From: Opisthocomus hoazin
Lineage: Eukaryota; Chordata; Aves; Opisthocomiformes; Opisthocomidae
Length of the DNA: 64,000 nt
Direction of reading: 5' to 3'
Assembly: GCF_030867145.1 (NCBI RefSeq)
Contig: NC_134417.1
Coordinates: forward strand, 7,045,577 to 7,109,576
Part shown: in pieces, positions 59,312 to 64,000 of the stretch
Layout: every line of letters starts with the position of its first letter
How positions within the stretch are numbered: the stretch's first letter is position 1
Made by a program: the position numbers and the translations under genes
The notes under the pieces: generated by a model
The model's input: the letters and a program-made list of their open reading frames with translations, nothing else
Told to the model about the DNA's origin: nothing
Database searches by the model: none

Positions 59312-62300
59312 GTGATGCAACCCAGGTGGCACCAGAGAAAGCCCAGCTGCCGTGGAAAATTTCACCCCTGTTCTTGCTTGTTTTGTACATTAATGGTAGT
59401 CTTTACTGTGCTCTGCAATTAAACTCCAAGTGATTTCTCTGATTCTTTAAAAGCAAAAACTATGAGCCCAATCCCTCCCCATGAGGAAAATATTTAATGC
59501 TCACTGAGACTGTCCAAACCGCTTTGCTTCTTCATCTTTCTATCCGTAACAGCTCCCTTCTCCTTCCCCTACAAAGGCTATCAGGGTGCTCTGAGTTCAG
59601 CCCCACACCCCGTCCTGCACAGTACAGCCACACCAAGGCAGAACACAGCCAGTCGCCAGCTCCCGCTGCTGCTTCCCAGGTCAGGGTACAGCTCTAACCT
59701 CCAGAACTTCATGACAGAGGTATTTGTAGTTTCACTGTTTACAAGAGATTTAGCTGTAATTTCACCCACTGAATCTTTTCATCTACTGTTGACAGCTCCT
59801 CTGCAGGCAGGGCAACTGAGGAGAGAGCCCCCCCAGCCCTGCGCAGCACAGAGATGTAGACGGAGAAGAGCAATGCGCTTGGCTCTTCCAGACAGACCTG
59901 CCATAATGGAAGTTTAACTAAGGCTATAAAAGTAAAAACTTAGTTTTCAAGTAAAATTTTTCTGTTATTCTCTAAATGCATGGAAAAGCTGCACTTATGT
60001 GTCAAACCAAGATGTCTGACAAACCAAGATGTTCAGCCAAGAGTTTTCCCACACATACCCTCTCTTTGCTGGCCACCAGGCTGATGTATTACTGCTTCGT
60101 TAGAGCACCACCACAGACCTCTTCTTTGGTCTATGCAGCCTACTTTCCTTCCACAAATCCCTCCCCTCCTCTCAGACATTACAGATGATACAGACATTAA
60201 AATCCCATGACGAAGCTCCGCTTTGAACTCGTTAGTGAGTGTGACCTCAGTCAAATACATTATTTGCAGTGTCTTCTGTAATATTCACCACAAACCAACT
60301 GAAGCCAATCACTTCATCAGATACACACACCAGTTCTGCAGATCTCAAATATTTGGAGTAAATCTTTGCTCTTTGGCTTGTTAATATATTTATGGAAATA
60401 ATAGAGTTTAAACATGAAACAAGAAGTTGCTAAGGTTGGTGACACTTACAAAAGCATTATTTTTCCAATTGCATTCTAGATTAAAAGAGCCACTTGTTCC
60501 TTAATACTTGGCAACTTAGGATCATTAAAGAAAGAATACATTCCATATAGACCCGAGTAATACCTAACGCCCAAATATTGGCAACCAAGCTGGAAAAAAA
60601 CCTCTGGTTTTGGACGAAGGAAAATACTAACTGGTTCCTCACCTAGGAGCTTTTCTCTAAAATATAACTACTGTCATAAGAACAGAAGTATAGACAACAG
60701 TCATCCGTAAGTTTTGTTTGCTAGTTATTGTGAAATTTTTTCAAGCCTTTTTTATTTTATTTTTTTTTAAGCCCTGTTTTTATCACATAAGAAATATTAT
60801 GTGCTAGCATGGTCCCACAGAAGTGGCAATGGAGCCAAATTGTAAAACTGAGTAAAACTGACCATGGGTACATTGCTATCATCTTTACCTCTGGATAAAA
60901 ACTAATGGCCACATATTATATAGCTTAGCAAGCAGTACATTCTCATCCTTTCTGTAAGGACTACAGACATACTACCCCCTCATCTCTTCCTGTTTATATC
61001 TCAAGTTTTTCTCTTGGATGCCTGTTCTAGTCTCAGATGATGCAATGTTAAAAGGAGTAGAAAGGCAGCATATCATATTCTAAACTGAATGGTAATATCC
61101 ACTAATAGCTCACACAGAAAGTTTATCTTCCACTACTACTTAGAAAAAAAAATACAGGAAAAAAATTCTTCAATTGATCTGTGGTAGTGCAAGTGCCTTT
61201 TCCTAAGTACTGGGTTGTGTGAGAATGCAGTAAAATATGCAGCACATGAAAGTAAAAAAGTCATAAAAAACAAAACAAGGTGACAAATTATAGTCCCAAG
61301 GTAACTCCCACAGAGCTTAATAGCATGAACACTTCATTCAGATACTTTTCAAATAGAACACAGAAGTTTCCCCTCCACTAGGAACATTAACTTCAAAACT
61401 AAATGGACAAAACACTTGGATAGGTACACTAGAAAAGGTACAGTCACCCACAGAAAAGGATGAGCAAGTATACAAATATTTTGGGAAACATCTTCCCAAA
61501 ACTTTACCCTAAAGTAAGCACCCCAGAAACACCACAGAAAAAACTCAAAGTCTCATTTCATCAGAACAAACTAGAACAAGATAATGTTCAATAAAGACGT
61601 TTGGCTCCCATAGGTAAAACAATTCAAGTTAAAAGGTTTGTAAAGAAACCTCCTGCCATGGTCTGCAGTGGAGGTCCTTTCTTTATGGCTTGCCTTTTGC
61701 TAATCAACTTGGCAATTTTCTGGGTTAGAACAAATTCCCCATAGCAAATCCACAGAGAAGCTATTTCTTCCCTTACCTCGGAGACACAGACCTTGGCCAT
61801 GCATCAGCTTCCTGTTCCTCGCGGCAGCCGCCCATGCCCTGCGGAGCTCCAGCTCTCCTCTGGGTTGGCGTCTCCTGCTGCCCTTCACCCCCTTGGCTGA
61901 GCAGACGGGGCTGCTTTCAAGGAAGAAACCATCAACTCCTTTCCTCCCCAGGGTCCTGCATGACAGCAGGACGTAACCTCAGCATCAGACAAGACAGTCC
62001 TCACATTGGCTGCCCAGTTGTTCTCTTTTTTAAAAAAAAACACAACATCTGTTAACATTCAGTAAATAGGGGATAATGCATTATGCAGTTTTATAACCCA
62101 TTGTACCTTCTTAGCTTTTGGTAGAATTTGCTCAGTCTTCACTACAAAACCAATACTTGTCTGTTCTGACTTAGTTAAGAACATTTAAATGTAGAAATCT
62201 TATTGACAGCTTAAAACCTGAATTGGAGTAAGTTTTGATGTGCATGAAAAAAGTAACCTGTAACTAAGCACTGGACTAGGAAGAGATCAGGTGGGCACAG

Positions 62301-64000
62301 AGCATGCCCACTGTCGTATCACGTGTGGGGACACTGAGGGAGGACGGGGGACAGCAGCGTGACCAGCAGAAAGGCCCTCTGGTAACCTAGTGACAGCAGT
62401 CCCCACTCTCAGTTGTAAGACACTTCCACTATGAGATCTCGGAAAAAACAACAACCATCCCAGCCAACTCGCCCCCCGCAACAGGCACCATCACAGCTTT
62501 GCGCCACCTCTGTAATAAGAAACAGGCTGAGAGCAAACACATCCATGGACTTTTAATGGCCTGCTTTTGTCACTTGCTTTTTGATACTTTAGCCCTTTTG
62601 CTTCACAGGAAAAAAAAAAAACTTGGCTGCATAGCACAGTTATGGGATACATTACTATCAATAATATATAAATTTTAACAACAAGCAGCAATAAACATGG
62701 TATGTAGAGTTTGTATTTCCAGACTACCTCCCCCAAATTCCAAGAAAGTTTTAAGAGTTTACGTTATTATGAATCATCTACCCAACATATTATTTCCCAC
62801 CTGGAACAGCATTTGACTTCTTTATTTTTCTTGTAAATTTATATGTGAGTGCTTCAGGACTATTGGTACTAAATGATTTCATCAGCATGTCTCTCTAAAG
62901 CTGGCTGCAGCAGGAGACCAAATGAGCTAACTGAATGCAAAAAACAATAGTTGAATCATAAGCTATCAGAGATGAGAGGCAGGAAGAGTTCCACTTCATC
63001 AGCCCTATTTCTGCAGTTTGCCCAAATCCCAACTCCCACTCACTAAGGAGACCACAGACAGGTCCAGAGAATTATTTCCTTTATGTGGTTTAACTTCCAT
63101 TGTGAAGAAGTTGCTTAAGTTTTCCTTACCAGGCAACATATAACTGCATCAGCATCAGCAAAAGGGTGATGGGAAACATGCTAACAGTGATGAGCTACTG
63201 CCCAAAACTAACTTTCACACAGCCTCCTCCTCTCCCAAAATACTCAATGTAACAAGAGCCTCATTGTCATGGCTCCAACCCAAAGCACAGATGCTCACCA
63301 GATGCTGCCAGACCAGGAAGTGAGGTAGAGAACGGAGCTTCAGCTGTTACGAACACAGTGCGGCTTGATCTGCTGCTACTGAAGTCAGTGGAAGAATGCC
63401 ACTGCATTTCACAACAGTAGACGCTTACTGACAAAGGCTTATCCTCCGAAGGCAAACATCCAGAATGCCCTAAAAAAAGTTCTTTGAAAAGCAGCCTCAT
63501 CTTTCTATCACTTGTCAGGCTCAGGAGATACATCCACCAGCTTACCTTGCTCTGTCCAACAAGAAATGTCCTCTCTGTCAAGGCCACGTGTTCTTGCAGT
63601 GGGCAGTACAAGACACACTGATCGCTCCTGAAAGACTGCATTCTGTGTCATGGGTACTCCATTTTTGGAACTATGAATCTTATTTTATTTTCTGCTGATA
63701 TAATCTGAGCATTGCTTACAGTTATCCACCTATGCACACTCCAAAGTGTATTGGTTCAGTCACTGGAGCTAATGATACTGTGATAAATGTTTTGTCTTGT
63801 AAATCTTGTATACCCCAAGTTACAGAAACACTGCAGTTCACCAGAACTTCTGAAAGGAGGAATGATGGAAAGCTTCCACATGAGGATTTCCATCTAATTT
63901 AGACTAAAGAAACAGCGTTAATACTTCTAACAATATTTAGATACCTTCTGCTTACATTTCAGAGTAATAACTGACCTTGGACAAAAGAAAACCACCATGG
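59312..64000 (-). other. SPSB4 intron (inferred), right edge
   Basis: AT-rich with no recognised exon. The SPRY-encoding SPSB4 exon is not present, so it must lie to the right. A 124-codon minus frame at 63267-63641 has no recognisable domain. Confidence 0.5.

Noticed and set aside
63267-63641. 124-codon minus frame
   Set aside because: No recognisable domain and no supporting signals.

Overview
This is bird nuclear DNA. Three signals point to a bird: CR1 LINEs with the typical ATTCTRTG-type 3' tail, several avian endogenous retrovirus (ERV) families, and vertebrate multi-exon genes with GT-AG introns. Species cannot be read from the sequence. Nothing bacterial, no CRISPR array, and no tRNA or rRNA gene was seen.

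Region 1 (1 to about 8.2 kb) is GC-rich and gene-dense. On the minus strand it holds five coding exons of KLHL30 (its 3' end lies left of the window), the three terminal exons of ESPNL, and a small intronless TOPORS-like RING gene whose zinc sites are damaged. Simple repeats and an old CR1 fragment follow.

Region 2 (8.26 to 19.88 kb) is a nest of mobile elements. A plus-strand gammaretrovirus-type ERV (5' LTR, tRNA-Pro primer site, gag, a deleted pol, a long open env) is cut inside env-TM by a minus-strand betaretrovirus-type ERV. That second element has two 398-bp LTRs, gag with a -1 frameshift site, dUTPase-protease, an RT stub, integrase and an env-TM tail. Its gag is in turn cut by a CR1. 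The outer ERV does not resume to the right of the inner one, and the inner LTRs have no matching target duplication. The right edge at 19,875 is therefore a real or assembly breakpoint.

Region 3 (19.88 to 64 kb) is AT-rich and gene-poor. The only convincing coding sequence is the terminal SOCS-box exon of an SPSB-family gene, best match SPSB4, on the minus strand at 29.3 kb. Everything to its right is probably its large intron. That stretch carries two related solo gamma-type LTRs with their own 4-bp target duplications, a possible unclassified LTR, two CR1 copies and an ERVL-type solo LTR with a perfect 5-bp duplication.

The host genes are not an operon. KLHL30 (CUL3 adaptor) and SPSB4 (CUL5 adaptor) are substrate receptors of different ubiquitin ligases, and ESPNL is a stereocilia actin-associated protein. 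The most interesting points are the breakpoint at 19.88 kb, the long env frame that now ends inside another virus's LTR, the gag-pro slippery site kept in register, and the degraded TOPORS-like gene.
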